Origin: HGM04593 sp045636545
GTDB taxonomy: Bacteria; Bacteroidota; Bacteroidia; Bacteroidales; Bacteroidaceae
DNA length: 46,132 bases
Reading direction: 5' to 3'
Assembly (NCBI GenBank): GCA_045636545.1
Contig: JAZTXR010000105.1
Span: 1-46,132, forward strand
The position numbers and the translations under genes are program-made. Under the pieces are notes generated by a model. It did not search any database. It was not told where the DNA came from and saw only the letters and a program-made list of their open reading frames with translations. Positions 34,033 through 41,772 of this stretch are shown piece after piece (position 1 is the first letter of the stretch; every line of letters begins with the position of its first letter).

Positions 34033-34750
34033 AGGAATCATATTCGATTACGGCGGCACAATTGACACCAATGGTATACATTGGGGCGAGGTAATTGCTG
34101 CGCAATACAAGGCTGCGGGCATAGAAATAGAGCGCGGGCTCTACCGCAGCGCCTACGTCCACGGCGAGCGCACACTGGCAAAGCACCCCATAATAAAACC
34201 CGAAGACACGTTCCACACGCTGCTGAGAAAGAAGATTGCCATTCAGTTCGAGTACCTTCGCGAACACGCCTCGCCGACACAGTTCACCGCCGGACTGGCC
34301 GAGGAGGTTGCCGACGGCTGCTATAATAAGGTAAAGGAGACACTGTCAACCAGCCGCGCCGTTGTGGAGGAGCTGTCGCAGCAATACCCCATGGTGCTTG
34401 TAACCAATTTCTACGGCAATATGTCGGTGGTGCTCAACGAGTTCGGCCTTGACGGATATTTCAAGGAGATTGTGGAGTCATCGGTCGTTGGTCTGCGCAA
34501 GCCCGACCCCGCCCTCTTTGCATTGGGCGTTGAGGCGCTGCAGCTGCCCGCCGGGGAGATTGTTGTCATTGGCGACTCGTACCGCAAGGACATACACCCC
34601 TCATCCACACTTGGCTGCAGCACCGTGTGGCTCAAGAACATCTGCTGGGAGGAGGAACCAATCATCGAGGGACACGCCCCCACCGCCATCATTGGCGACA
34701 TAGCACAACTGCCCGGCACAATAGCAGAGATGGGCACCAAAGAACCATAG
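34019..34750 (+). CDS. HAD-family phosphatase
   Basis: This is a 243-residue haloacid-dehalogenase-type hydrolase of class IA. Motif I is IIFDYGGTID with nucleophile D10. The usual general acid at +2 is Gly, as also seen in YihX-type phosphatases. Motif II is LVTNFYGNM, motif III is the Lys of GLRKPDPALF, and motif IV is VIGDSYRKDI. A likely role is removing a phosphate from the phospho-product of the CDP-alcohol phosphotransferase. Overlap with the upstream gene supports a joint pathway. The substrate is not known. Confidence 0.87.
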   Translation: MSTIKGIIFDYGGTIDTNGIHWGEVIAAQYKAAGIEIERGLYRSAYVHGERTLAKHPIIKPEDTFHTLLRKKIAIQFEYLREHASPTQFTAGLAEEVADGCYNKVKETLSTSRAVVEELSQQYPMVLVTNFYGNMSVVLNEFGLDGYFKEIVESSVVGLRKPDPALFALGVEALQLPAGEIVVIGDSYRKDIHPSSTLGCSTVWLKNICWEEEPIIEGHAPTAIIGDIAQLPGTIAEMGTKEP

Positions 34751-34807
34751 GGCACATTGGAATGTTTTATAATGAAAAAGTTATTTTCAACCAACAGAAC
34801 ATTCATT

Positions 34808-36112
34808 ATGAAACAGAGATTATCAGCCATCGCGCTGCTTCTTGCAGCAGCAATCACAGCATCGGCACAGTTTGCACCCGAGGATTACATCGCCGTACAC
34901 AGCGACAGTAGTTGGTATTTCACCTTCGACTATGACATCCCCAAACCCGCTCCGGGCGAAGGCATGCTCATTGTGACCCATCTTTGTACCCCCGACACAT
35001 GTATCAGCACAGCCGAAAGGCACATACAGGGCAAGCGCTATGCAAAAAGATACATGAGAAGGAACAACACACAGCCCACACTGCAGAAGCACGGCCCCAG
35101 CAGCGTTACGCTTGAACTGCCCGAGGAGGCCGTCAGCGACACCATGTATGGAGTAACCTACTGCGAGTACAATGACAGCAGGGGTGTGCACTTCAGCAGC
35201 GACACTTTCATGCTCTACCTGCCCGACTGCCCACCGATGAGTTGCCACAGGGTAGCACCCAATAAAAGTGTCGCCGACCACGTTGCAGCCAATCACCCAT
35301 ACGTGCAAAGCATAAAATACTACACACCGCTCACAAACAGCAGCGCCGCAACAATGGACGTCACACCCAGCGTAGTGCGCTACACAAGCAACAGCAGCAA
35401 GCTCGACCCGCAATACCTGAACAACGCACAATCCATTGAGGAGATAATGGATATAATAGGCGAAATACTAACGGACAGCACCACCACACTCGAGTCGGTG
35501 CAGTTTGCAGGCTACACCTCGCCCGAGGGGTATGAGGACAAAGCCACACGTCGTGGCCTTGACCGTGCAATAGCACTGCGCGACCACATAAGGAGACACC
35601 ACACCCTACCCGACTCAATCTTTGAGGTTGCCGGCGGCGGCCGCAACTGGAACATCATCTACAACGACATACGCCAGACAGGCACACCCGGAGCCGATGA
35701 ACTTGTAAAACGGCTCAAGGAGGAGAAGAACGAAGCCGCACGCGAGAGGATGCTGAAGCAATATGACAATGGCGCGCTGTACAGCACCCTGCAGGCACGC
35801 TACTTCCCCGCGCACCGCATCGCCTGCTGCACCGGCATATACTACCGCAACAGGGCAGACAGCACAGCCATGGCGCTGAACGGCATCATTGACGAGCTTG
35901 CATACAACCCCACCCCCAATTACCAAAGGCTGCTTGAGAGACTGAAACCATACAAGGATGACCCGCGCGCGCTCAACCTTCGGGGAGTGATAGAATACCG
36001 CCGTCACCACCGCCACGCTGCCGAACGCGCATTTGCCAAAGCCGCGCGCCTGGGCGACGAGCAGGCAATGCTGAACCTGGAAATACTGGAATTCAACAAG
36101 GGAACTGAGTAG
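34808..36112 (+). CDS. Secreted protein with OmpA/MotB-like domain and C-terminal TPR-like region
   Basis: This has 434 residues from ATG 34808, chosen because a clean signal peptide starts there (MKQRLSAIALLLAAAITASA-Q). An in-frame ATG at 34772 would add twelve residues. Residues about 200-290 resemble an OmpA-like peptidoglycan-binding fold, with VQFAGYTSPEGYEDKATRR and DRAIALRDHIRR, as in the Bacteroidales proteins annotated near fimbrial genes (DUF3868-type). The C-terminal 100 residues form helical repeats (LNLRGVIEYRRHHRHAAERA) like TPR/Sel1. It is probably periplasmic or attached to the outer membrane. It follows the HAD gene by 57 bases, and a strong terminator follows it. Confidence 0.72.
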   Translation: MKQRLSAIALLLAAAITASAQFAPEDYIAVHSDSSWYFTFDYDIPKPAPGEGMLIVTHLCTPDTCISTAERHIQGKRYAKRYMRRNNTQPTLQKHGPSSVTLELPEEAVSDTMYGVTYCEYNDSRGVHFSSDTFMLYLPDCPPMSCHRVAPNKSVADHVAANHPYVQSIKYYTPLTNSSAATMDVTPSVVRYTSNSSKLDPQYLNNAQSIEEIMDIIGEILTDSTTTLESVQFAGYTSPEGYEDKATRRGLDRAIALRDHIRRHHTLPDSIFEVAGGGRNWNIIYNDIRQTGTPGADELVKRLKEEKNEAARERMLKQYDNGALYSTLQARYFPAHRIACCTGIYYRNRADSTAMALNGIIDELAYNPTPNYQRLLERLKPYKDDPRALNLRGVIEYRRHHRHAAERAFAKAARLGDEQAMLNLEILEFNKGTE

Positions 36113-36137
36113 CGTTATCAATTTGCCCCTGTATATG

Positions 36138-36171
36138 TCAACCGCGAAACTTAAACAAGTTTCGCGGTTGA
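36138..36171. terminator. Bidirectional terminator-like hairpin between convergent genes
   Basis: A perfect 15-bp stem (TCAACCGCGAAACTT / AAGTTTCGCGGTTGA) with a four-base AAAC loop lies between the stop of the OmpA-like gene (36112) and the stop of the second BspA-like gene (36211). The runs flanking the stem are only weakly A/T-rich, but the stem strength and position between converging genes fit a shared terminator. Confidence 0.8.
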
Positions 36172-36210
36172 TTTGGAAATACCGACCCGGCTGTTAAAGC
36201 AAAACAATTT

Positions 36211-38880
36211 TTACTTTACAAGCACTTTCTTGCCGTTGAGAATATATATGCCGCAAGCCGGGTTTTCAACCACTCGGCCACTGAGGTCATAATAAACATT
36301 GTCATTATCCTCTGTTTGCACGGCATCAATCGCTGTTATGCCGCTGAAATCGAAGTAATAGCCGTTACTTCGCTCTACGCCCGGTGTTTCAGCACCGTCA
36401 CCCGCATCCGTCCCCAATGCAAGATATGCCTTGTTTGCATTGTTCTTGAACGAGCCATCGCTCAAGGCAACACCATACATGCCAACTATGCCATCCTGCA
36501 TGGAAAGAACATAGCATTTTGTATCTTCTCCTGGGGTAATTATTGTATCCTCTACCGAACCGAGCAACAAGTTATCCTCTATTGCATTTGCTGTACTGTC
36601 GCTCTCGGTGAATGTATATGTGCCGGCCGGTGCCTTTACCATAACACCGGTGTTTGCAGGGAGAACACCCGTTACCTGCTGCATTTTCAAGCAGTTGCCA
36701 TCGGTTCCATTTGCAGTGTACACCTCGACACCTTCTGGAATATCTGTGTCAAAATCCAGGAACAGTGTAGCGTGTTCTGCTGCCGACACTGCAAGCTCGA
36801 ATGACTTGCGCATTTCCACTATGCTTGTAAACCTTTTCCATTCATTGGTCGATGCATACTTCTCCTTTGCACCCTTAGGAACATAAAGGACACATTTGCT
36901 GTTATTACAGTCATGGAATGTATTGTTACCAGGAGCAAACAATTTGTCAGCTGGGATATACGATGTTACGCTTGTTAGCCTGCTGCATCCCATGAAAGCA
37001 CCATTTCCAATACTTGTCACATTCTCTCCTATCTTCAATTCGTTCATGCCATTGCAGTCTTTGAAGGCATAATCACCAATAGTTGTTACATTGTCATGTA
37101 TCGCAATAGCAGTGAGGCCATTGCAAGTTGAAAAAGCGTAATTTCCTATGGTTGCAACATTATCCGGTATTATAATGCCCGACAATCCGTCGCAATTGTA
37201 AAAAGCATCGTTTCCAATAGATGTCACATTCTCACCTATTTGCAATTTGCCTATAGAACTGCAGTCCCTGAAGGCATAGTCAGCGATAGCAATTACATTA
37301 TCATGCATTGTGACACTTTCAAGACCGTCGCAATTATAAAATGTATAAGGTTTAATCTCTGTTATATCATCGGGGATGACAAGATCGGTGATTTTCTCTC
37401 CATTCAAATATATGCTGCCACCATTTACAAACAGGCCTGCGCTGAAAGATATTTTACACCAAGCCGACAGGTCGCTGATATGTATTGTTCTAAGCCACTT
37501 GACATTATAGCCCAAACCACCTATTTTTTCTACATTCTTGCCAATTGTGAGAGTATTTAAGAGGATACAGAATGCGAAACTGTCACTTGGTATTTCTGTA
37601 ACGCCGTCGCCTATCACAACATTTTCAAGTGCATAGCAATAACTGAACACACCTACTCCCAAATTAGTTACCGTGTTGGGGATTGTCATGCTTTTGATTT
37701 TATTGCAGTTGTTGAATGCATTCCCTCCTATAGATACGGTTCCTTCATTCAATGTCACGCTTTCCAAATTGCTGCAATATGCAAATGCGCTTGCTTTAAT
37801 ATCTGTTACGCTGCCCGGGACTGTTATGTCTACAAGCCCTGTGCAATACTTGAATGCACTGTCGTCTATAGTCACTAGTTTGCTGCCGAATTCAACCGAC
37901 TCCAGGCTTGTGCAATTATAGAATGCAAACTGTCTGATCTCTGTAATGTCATCAGGCACAACAAGATTTGTTACAATCTCGTTTTTCAAGTACAATTTCC
38001 CGGCACAATGTAATGGGTTTGCTTCTATATTCGCGAAACTTATCCTGCACCAGTCCGAGAGATTATCGACATTTACACCTGTCAAATTACATCCTTTGAA
38101 CGCACCGCCATTGATACTCTTCACACTGCCTGGTATTGTAAGCACACCGGTGAGCGCACTGCACTGGAAAAAGGCATCTGTTTCAATTGTTGTTACGTTT
38201 TTTCCCAATTTAAGCCCTGTAATGTTTTGGCAACAAGAAAATGCATTCTTGCCAATAGTAACCACATTGTCGGGAATAACCAGTTCACCCTCAATATTTT
38301 TACTGTAGTAGAAAAGCTTCACACCCAACTTTGTAACATTTTCACCAATGGTGACACTTTTCAAAGTGCTTTTATCTTGGAATGGTGCAGTTGGGTCATA
38401 CGCTGGACTTGGATATGTGACATCTCGTCCCAAATACACTTTCTCCAATGGAGAGTTATAAAACACGCCATAAACGTAATGCATACCATTATATAAACCA
38501 GATATACTTTGAGCCATATACAATTCTTCAGTTCCGTCTTCCAAATAAACCTCCTTAAGCCCCGTGCAATCGTAAAACGCACCTACACCAATAGTTATGA
38601 CACAGCCTGGGATTGTTATGCCCGTAAGTTCGGCACAACCTTTGAATGCATCTTTTCCCACAGCTGTAACAGTGTATCTGTTGCCATAATATGGAACACT
38701 CGATGGAATTGTGACCTTTCCACTGTAAACGTTCTCTCCTGCAATTACCTCAACAGTTCTGTTTGTTTCATCCGTAATGTTGTAATAAATGCCCTCGTAC
38801 TCAAAATTTTGAGCATTTGTCAATGTACTGCACAGCAACAATGCTGCAACAATCAATTGTTTCAAGTAGTTTTTTCCCAT
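36211..38880 (-). CDS. BspA-like leucine-rich repeat surface protein
   Basis: This has 889 residues from ATG 38880, where a signal peptide starts (MGKNYLKQLIVAALLLCSTL..NAQ). The frame is open upstream to 38988, but that part is non-family. About 18 BspA/TpLRR repeats run from residue 60 to 680, for example IGENVTSIGNDAFYNCDGL. The C-terminal module is shared with the protein at 1-1233 (ATLFLDF..GVEVYTANG..GVLPANTGVMVKA). It ends in ACGIYILNGKKVLVK, which resembles a type IX secretion-like sorting tail shared with two other proteins here. It is likely displayed on the surface and may bind host or bacterial ligands. A -7 box and a G10 tract lie directly upstream. Confidence 0.92.
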   Translation of the reverse strand: MGKNYLKQLIVAALLLCSTLTNAQNFEYEGIYYNITDETNRTVEVIAGENVYSGKVTIPSSVPYYGNRYTVTAVGKDAFKGCAELTGITIPGCVITIGVGAFYDCTGLKEVYLEDGTEELYMAQSISGLYNGMHYVYGVFYNSPLEKVYLGRDVTYPSPAYDPTAPFQDKSTLKSVTIGENVTKLGVKLFYYSKNIEGELVIPDNVVTIGKNAFSCCQNITGLKLGKNVTTIETDAFFQCSALTGVLTIPGSVKSINGGAFKGCNLTGVNVDNLSDWCRISFANIEANPLHCAGKLYLKNEIVTNLVVPDDITEIRQFAFYNCTSLESVEFGSKLVTIDDSAFKYCTGLVDITVPGSVTDIKASAFAYCSNLESVTLNEGTVSIGGNAFNNCNKIKSMTIPNTVTNLGVGVFSYCYALENVVIGDGVTEIPSDSFAFCILLNTLTIGKNVEKIGGLGYNVKWLRTIHISDLSAWCKISFSAGLFVNGGSIYLNGEKITDLVIPDDITEIKPYTFYNCDGLESVTMHDNVIAIADYAFRDCSSIGKLQIGENVTSIGNDAFYNCDGLSGIIIPDNVATIGNYAFSTCNGLTAIAIHDNVTTIGDYAFKDCNGMNELKIGENVTSIGNGAFMGCSRLTSVTSYIPADKLFAPGNNTFHDCNNSKCVLYVPKGAKEKYASTNEWKRFTSIVEMRKSFELAVSAAEHATLFLDFDTDIPEGVEVYTANGTDGNCLKMQQVTGVLPANTGVMVKAPAGTYTFTESDSTANAIEDNLLLGSVEDTIITPGEDTKCYVLSMQDGIVGMYGVALSDGSFKNNANKAYLALGTDAGDGAETPGVERSNGYYFDFSGITAIDAVQTEDNDNVYYDLSGRVVENPACGIYILNGKKVLVK

Positions 38881-38929
38881 TCTAGTCTGATTTTTATTTA
38901 TATTTTTCCCATTAATCACTATAGATTGG

Positions 38930-38937
38930 CAAAAATA
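38930..38937 (-). promoter_or_regulatory. -7 box of the second BspA-like gene
   Basis: On the minus strand TATTTTTG matches TAnnTTTG, 50 bases upstream of the ATG at 38880. The next 19 upstream bases end at the G10 tract, so the tract occupies the -33 position. Confidence 0.6.
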
Positions 38938-38956
38938 GTTAAAAGCATCCATTTTA

Positions 38957-38966
38957 CCCCCCCCCC
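38957..38966. repeat. Homopolymeric C10/G10 tract in the BspA-like promoter
   Basis: Ten consecutive C on the plus strand (G on the coding strand) lie 19 bases upstream of the -7 box of the BspA-like gene. Homopolymer G/C tracts of this length slip during replication and are classic phase-variation sites when they lie in promoters. Confidence 0.9.
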
Positions 38967-38968
38967 GA

Positions 38969-39001
38969 TTGTTAATTTGTGTTAACACAACAAATTAACA
39001 A
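38969..39001. promoter_or_regulatory. 12-bp inverted repeat next to the G10 tract
   Basis: TTGTTAATTTGT and ACAAATTAACAA flank a nine-base spacer containing GTTAAC. It begins two bases beyond the G10 tract, on the upstream side of the BspA-like promoter and about 160 bases before the DUF2147 gene. It looks like an operator for a dimeric regulator. Confidence 0.5.
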
Positions 39002-39131
39002 TTATAGTTTGTATGTTCCTAAATGTGCCGAATATAACCAAATACAATCCATAAAGAGTATACAACGTTTAAATAAGCATAAAAACAAACAATTATTGCA
39101 CACAACACACCTATATGTGCAACAATTTAAA

Positions 39132-39139
39132 TATCTTTG
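39132..39139 (+). promoter_or_regulatory. -7 box of the DUF2147 gene
   Basis: TATCTTTG is a perfect TAnnTTTG match, with a TTG at 39106-39108 (spacing 23) as a possible -33 element. The first ATG (39160) is 20 bases downstream. Confidence 0.6.
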
Positions 39140-39168
39140 TACTGTTTTAACAAATACAAATGTACAAA

Positions 39169-39624
39169 ATGAAAAAGATTCTTTTTACACTTATCTGCAC
39201 ATTGGTTGCAGTTGCATCAAACGCGCAAGACCTGAATTCAAAAGGTGACAACATCCTGGGCAACTATTTGAGCATCAAGGATGGCAGCAAGAGCAAAATC
39301 AAGATTACAAAAGCGGCCGATGGCACATACACCGCACAGGTATACTGGGTGGAGAGAGCGCTGGATGCAAACGGCAACAAGCGCAAGGACGTGAAGAACC
39401 CCGACAAGAGCCTGCGCAACGTAGACCTCGACAAGGTAATCCTTGTAAAGGGACTGAAGTACGATGCCAAGGACAAGGAGTGGAGCGACACCAAAATCTA
39501 TGACCCGGGAAGCGGCAAAATCTACAGCGTAGACATCGAGTTCAAGGATGCAAAGACACTCAAGGTATATGGCAACATCCTTGGCATAGGCAAAACCGTC
39601 TACTGGACAAGAATAGAGGAGTAA
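39169..39624 (+). CDS. DUF2147 family secreted protein
   Basis: This has 151 residues from ATG 39169 (MKKILFTLICTLVAVASNAQ, a signal peptide). An in-frame ATG at 39160 would add three residues. The mature part matches DUF2147: it starts with DNILGNYLSIKDGSKSKIKI and has the VYWVERALDANGN block, NPDKSLRN, a VLVKGLKYD-type segment and the closing GKTVYWTRI. The family is a small beta-barrel-like periplasmic or outer-membrane-associated protein of unknown function. It has its own -7 box and a strong terminator, so it appears to be transcribed alone. Confidence 0.9.
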   Translation: MKKILFTLICTLVAVASNAQDLNSKGDNILGNYLSIKDGSKSKIKITKAADGTYTAQVYWVERALDANGNKRKDVKNPDKSLRNVDLDKVILVKGLKYDAKDKEWSDTKIYDPGSGKIYSVDIEFKDAKTLKVYGNILGIGKTVYWTRIEE

Positions 39625-39646
39625 GACAAACGATTCTGATGAAGTA

Positions 39647-39680
39647 AATGGGGCAGCACTCTACACTGTGCTGCCCCATT
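39647..39680 (+). terminator. Rho-independent terminator after the DUF2147 gene
   Basis: AATGGGGCAGCAC and GTGCTGCCCCATT form a 13-bp perfect stem with an eight-base loop, followed by TTT. It starts 22 bases after the DUF2147 stop. Confidence 0.9.
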
Positions 39681-39741
39681 TTTGTATTGGAAAATTCAAG
39701 ATTCGCCCCTCTTTGCGCCTTGCTGACCAGCAAGGCAAGCA

Positions 39742-41025
39742 TCACTTGATTACAACTTTTTTACCATTGATAAAATATATTCCCGGCGTGATTATATTTG
39801 TGATTTTACGACCACAAATATCATATATAGAAGCTTTTTCGGCATTATCGGTAGAAACATTTTCAATCACAGAATAATCCCCGCGATAAACAGGTCTTAT
39901 TACCTGAAGACCCGAGATTATGCCAAAGACATCCATAAAAACTCTTCCGTCATCATGGAATTGAAGATCATAAGCACGATAATCTCCAGAAGGTGTTATA
40001 GTCCAATAATTACCCTCTATCCCTACACTATTGCCGCTCCATCCCGTAGCAGGCAGGAATATACTGTTTCCATTTGGACCAGTAACCGCGCAACCGTTGA
40101 CACCGTTTAATGAAGACCATTGCCAGCTACACTTGTCAATCAATTCCTGTCCCTCTTCCAAAGTAGGCATATACCAATTTCCTCCAAGAATATCGTTTGC
40201 TATATCCATTCCTGACCATTGGAAATATTCTCCGTAATCTTCGGGAGTTTCTGCGCCGATATTGCAACTCGACCACATCACCGACAGACCAAGGTCTATA
40301 GCCTCGCCAGCTGTAACTATGATATCAATGTCCCCGTCATCTTCGCCATCGACATTGCCATTCTCGTCGCCGTTGTCACCATTGTCCTCACCGCCATTGC
40401 CATTCTCGTCGCCGTTGTCACCGTTGCTGGCGTTCCATTCACTGTTACCGGGAGTAAGATAAGCCAATGTTGCACGAAGCCTTTCTCCACCCATACCGTA
40501 TCTCCACACTATATCGAGCGACAATTCTTTTACAGGTACCTCAAAAGCAAACTCCAAATAGTGATACTCATTTGGCGCAGCATCTGAAGGCCTCCAAATT
40601 GAATGATAGAATGTTGAGATATTATTGTCGCTCAAGGCGGCAAGTCCTTCGCCATTATCCGAATGATCACCCGACACTGCAAATTCATCAGAATTGGTGT
40701 AAGCGGTGTAAGGGATTCCACGACCTTCGGCATCACGAATCACAAACTCGGCAATGGCGGTAAAAGGGAATCCATTAACAGACATCATCTGCACCGTTTC
40801 AACAACCGTAAAACGGATTGATGTCGTTGGCTCGGGCAACTGAAACAGTGACGAGCAATATTGGTAATGCCCATGTTCTTCCATTACACCAAGCAAACCA
40901 TCCTCTTCTGTCAACCTGATACTCCAAGCCACATTGTCACTGGTGAAACTATCTTGAGCCTTACCTGCCACTACTACAAACAACATTGTGGACAATAAAA
41001 AAAGTTTAAGTAAAATTTGTTTCAT
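39742..41025 (-). CDS. Secreted protein with acidic repeat linker and sorting-like tail
   Basis: This has 427 residues from ATG 41025, where a signal peptide starts (MKQILLKLFLLSTML..GKAQ). Residues 25-195 form a beta-rich domain (VAWSIRLTEEDGLLG, YHYLEFAFEVPVKELSLDIV) that looks like a discoidin/carbohydrate-binding module, though this is uncertain. Residues about 200-236 are a Gly/Asp/Asn/Glu-rich linker with a 14-residue period. A second domain begins AIDLGLSVMWSSCNIGAETP and includes DYGEYFQWSG, a segment common in Bacteroidota surface proteins. It ends PGIYFINGKKVVIK, like the BspA-like protein. Function unknown; it is probably displayed on or released from the surface. Confidence 0.78.
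   Translation of the reverse strand: MKQILLKLFLLSTMLFVVVAGKAQDSFTSDNVAWSIRLTEEDGLLGVMEEHGHYQYCSSLFQLPEPTTSIRFTVVETVQMMSVNGFPFTAIAEFVIRDAEGRGIPYTAYTNSDEFAVSGDHSDNGEGLAALSDNNISTFYHSIWRPSDAAPNEYHYLEFAFEVPVKELSLDIVWRYGMGGERLRATLAYLTPGNSEWNASNGDNGDENGNGGEDNGDNGDENGNVDGEDDGDIDIIVTAGEAIDLGLSVMWSSCNIGAETPEDYGEYFQWSGMDIANDILGGNWYMPTLEEGQELIDKCSWQWSSLNGVNGCAVTGPNGNSIFLPATGWSGNSVGIEGNYWTITPSGDYRAYDLQFHDDGRVFMDVFGIISGLQVIRPVYRGDYSVIENVSTDNAEKASIYDICGRKITNIITPGIYFINGKKVVIK
40354..40422. repeat. 27-bp direct repeat encoding the acidic linker
   Basis: A 27-base sequence (beginning ATTGCCATTCTCGTCGCCGT) occurs identically at 40354-40380 and 40396-40422, a 42-base period. In the protein it encodes the two GDNGDENGN copies. 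Copy number could change by recombination without breaking the frame. Confidence 0.85.
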
Positions 41026-41068
41026 TTTATTTTCATTTTGTAAGTTATAACAGTATAGGAACTGTTTG

Positions 41069-41096
41069 AGAAGCTGTTTTTTATGTTCAAAAATGG
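41069..41096 (+). repeat. Partial copy of the inner arm of the large inverted repeat
   Basis: GAGAAGCTG followed by TTTTTTATGTTCAAAAATGG matches the inner right arm of the element at 30263-30456 (19 of 23 bases). It lies in the leader of the secreted-protein gene that starts at 41025. Confidence 0.5.
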
Positions 41097-41112
41097 ATTT
41101 GAAGTCACCCAG

Positions 41113-41120
41113 CAAAGGTA
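41113..41120 (-). promoter_or_regulatory. -7 box of the secreted-protein gene (39742-41025)
   Basis: On the minus strand TACCTTTG, followed by C, is a perfect TAnnTTTG match, 87 bases upstream of the ATG. The upstream region is T-rich and has no unambiguous -33. Confidence 0.55.
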
Positions 41121-41199
41121 ACAAAACCAGTAAAAAGTAAAGAGCCCGACAAAATCGAACTCCTTACCTATAGTCCAGATTCTTGGGGAAAGAACGGAT

Positions 41200-41766
41200 T
41201 CACCCCTGCTTTGCTTGTTTGATTACCCTGCATGGAACACCCACCGCGACAGAGTCCGACGGTATATCGCGGTTCACCAAGCTGCCGGCACCTATTGTAA
41301 CATTGTCACCGATGGTGACACCGGGAAGAACCGTAACACCGGCACCAATCCACACGTTATTACCCACAGTTATCAGGTGGGCATACTCAAGGCCATTATT
41401 GCGCTGTTCAACATCAACAGGATGCCCTGCCGTTGTGAAGCAGCAGTTGGGCGCAACAAACACATTATCGCCAAAAACAACAGGGGCTGCATCGAGTATA
41501 ACAAGGTTGTGGTTCGCATAGAAATTCTCCCCAAGAGAAATATTGCAACCATAGTCGCACCAAAATGAGGGTTCAATAATGAAATCCCCTTTTGCCGAAC
41601 CTATTATGTCACGCATTATTGCTTTACGCTCCTCTACAGCCTCATACGGCAGTGTGTTATACTTTTGGCACAACACTTTGCAAGCATTCCTCTCTGCAAC
41701 AAGCTCTGCATCATTGTTGGCATCATACAACTCGCCACGCAACATCTTTTCTCTTTCAGTGAACAT
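41200..41766 (-). CDS. Sugar O-acetyltransferase (Maa/LacA/NodL-type)
   Basis: This is a 188-residue hexapeptide-repeat acetyltransferase of the maltose/galactoside acetyltransferase type. The N-terminal EREKMLRGELYDANNDAELV matches the Mac domain. The beta-helix follows from about residue 70, with the catalytic His in FTTAGHPVD and the typical closing repeats VWIGAGVTVLPGVTIGDNVT and GVPCRVIKQ. It transfers acetyl from acetyl-CoA to a free sugar, possibly as a detoxification step. It begins six bases after the pflA stop, so it is probably a member of the pfl operon, although it has no obvious metabolic link to it. Confidence 0.92.
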   Translation of the reverse strand: MFTEREKMLRGELYDANNDAELVAERNACKVLCQKYNTLPYEAVEERKAIMRDIIGSAKGDFIIEPSFWCDYGCNISLGENFYANHNLVILDAAPVVFGDNVFVAPNCCFTTAGHPVDVEQRNNGLEYAHLITVGNNVWIGAGVTVLPGVTIGDNVTIGAGSLVNRDIPSDSVAVGVPCRVIKQAKQG

Positions 41767-41772
41767 GAGCTA

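Noticed and set aside
34757..34807. Upstream start sites for the OmpA-like protein (TTG 34757, ATG 34772)
   Set aside because: The signal peptide begins cleanly at 34808; the extra residues would precede it with a polar stretch.
38969..39001. Inverted repeat considered as an invertible-promoter recombination site
   Set aside because: The two arms are only nine bases apart, so no promoter-sized segment could be flipped, and no invertase gene is nearby.
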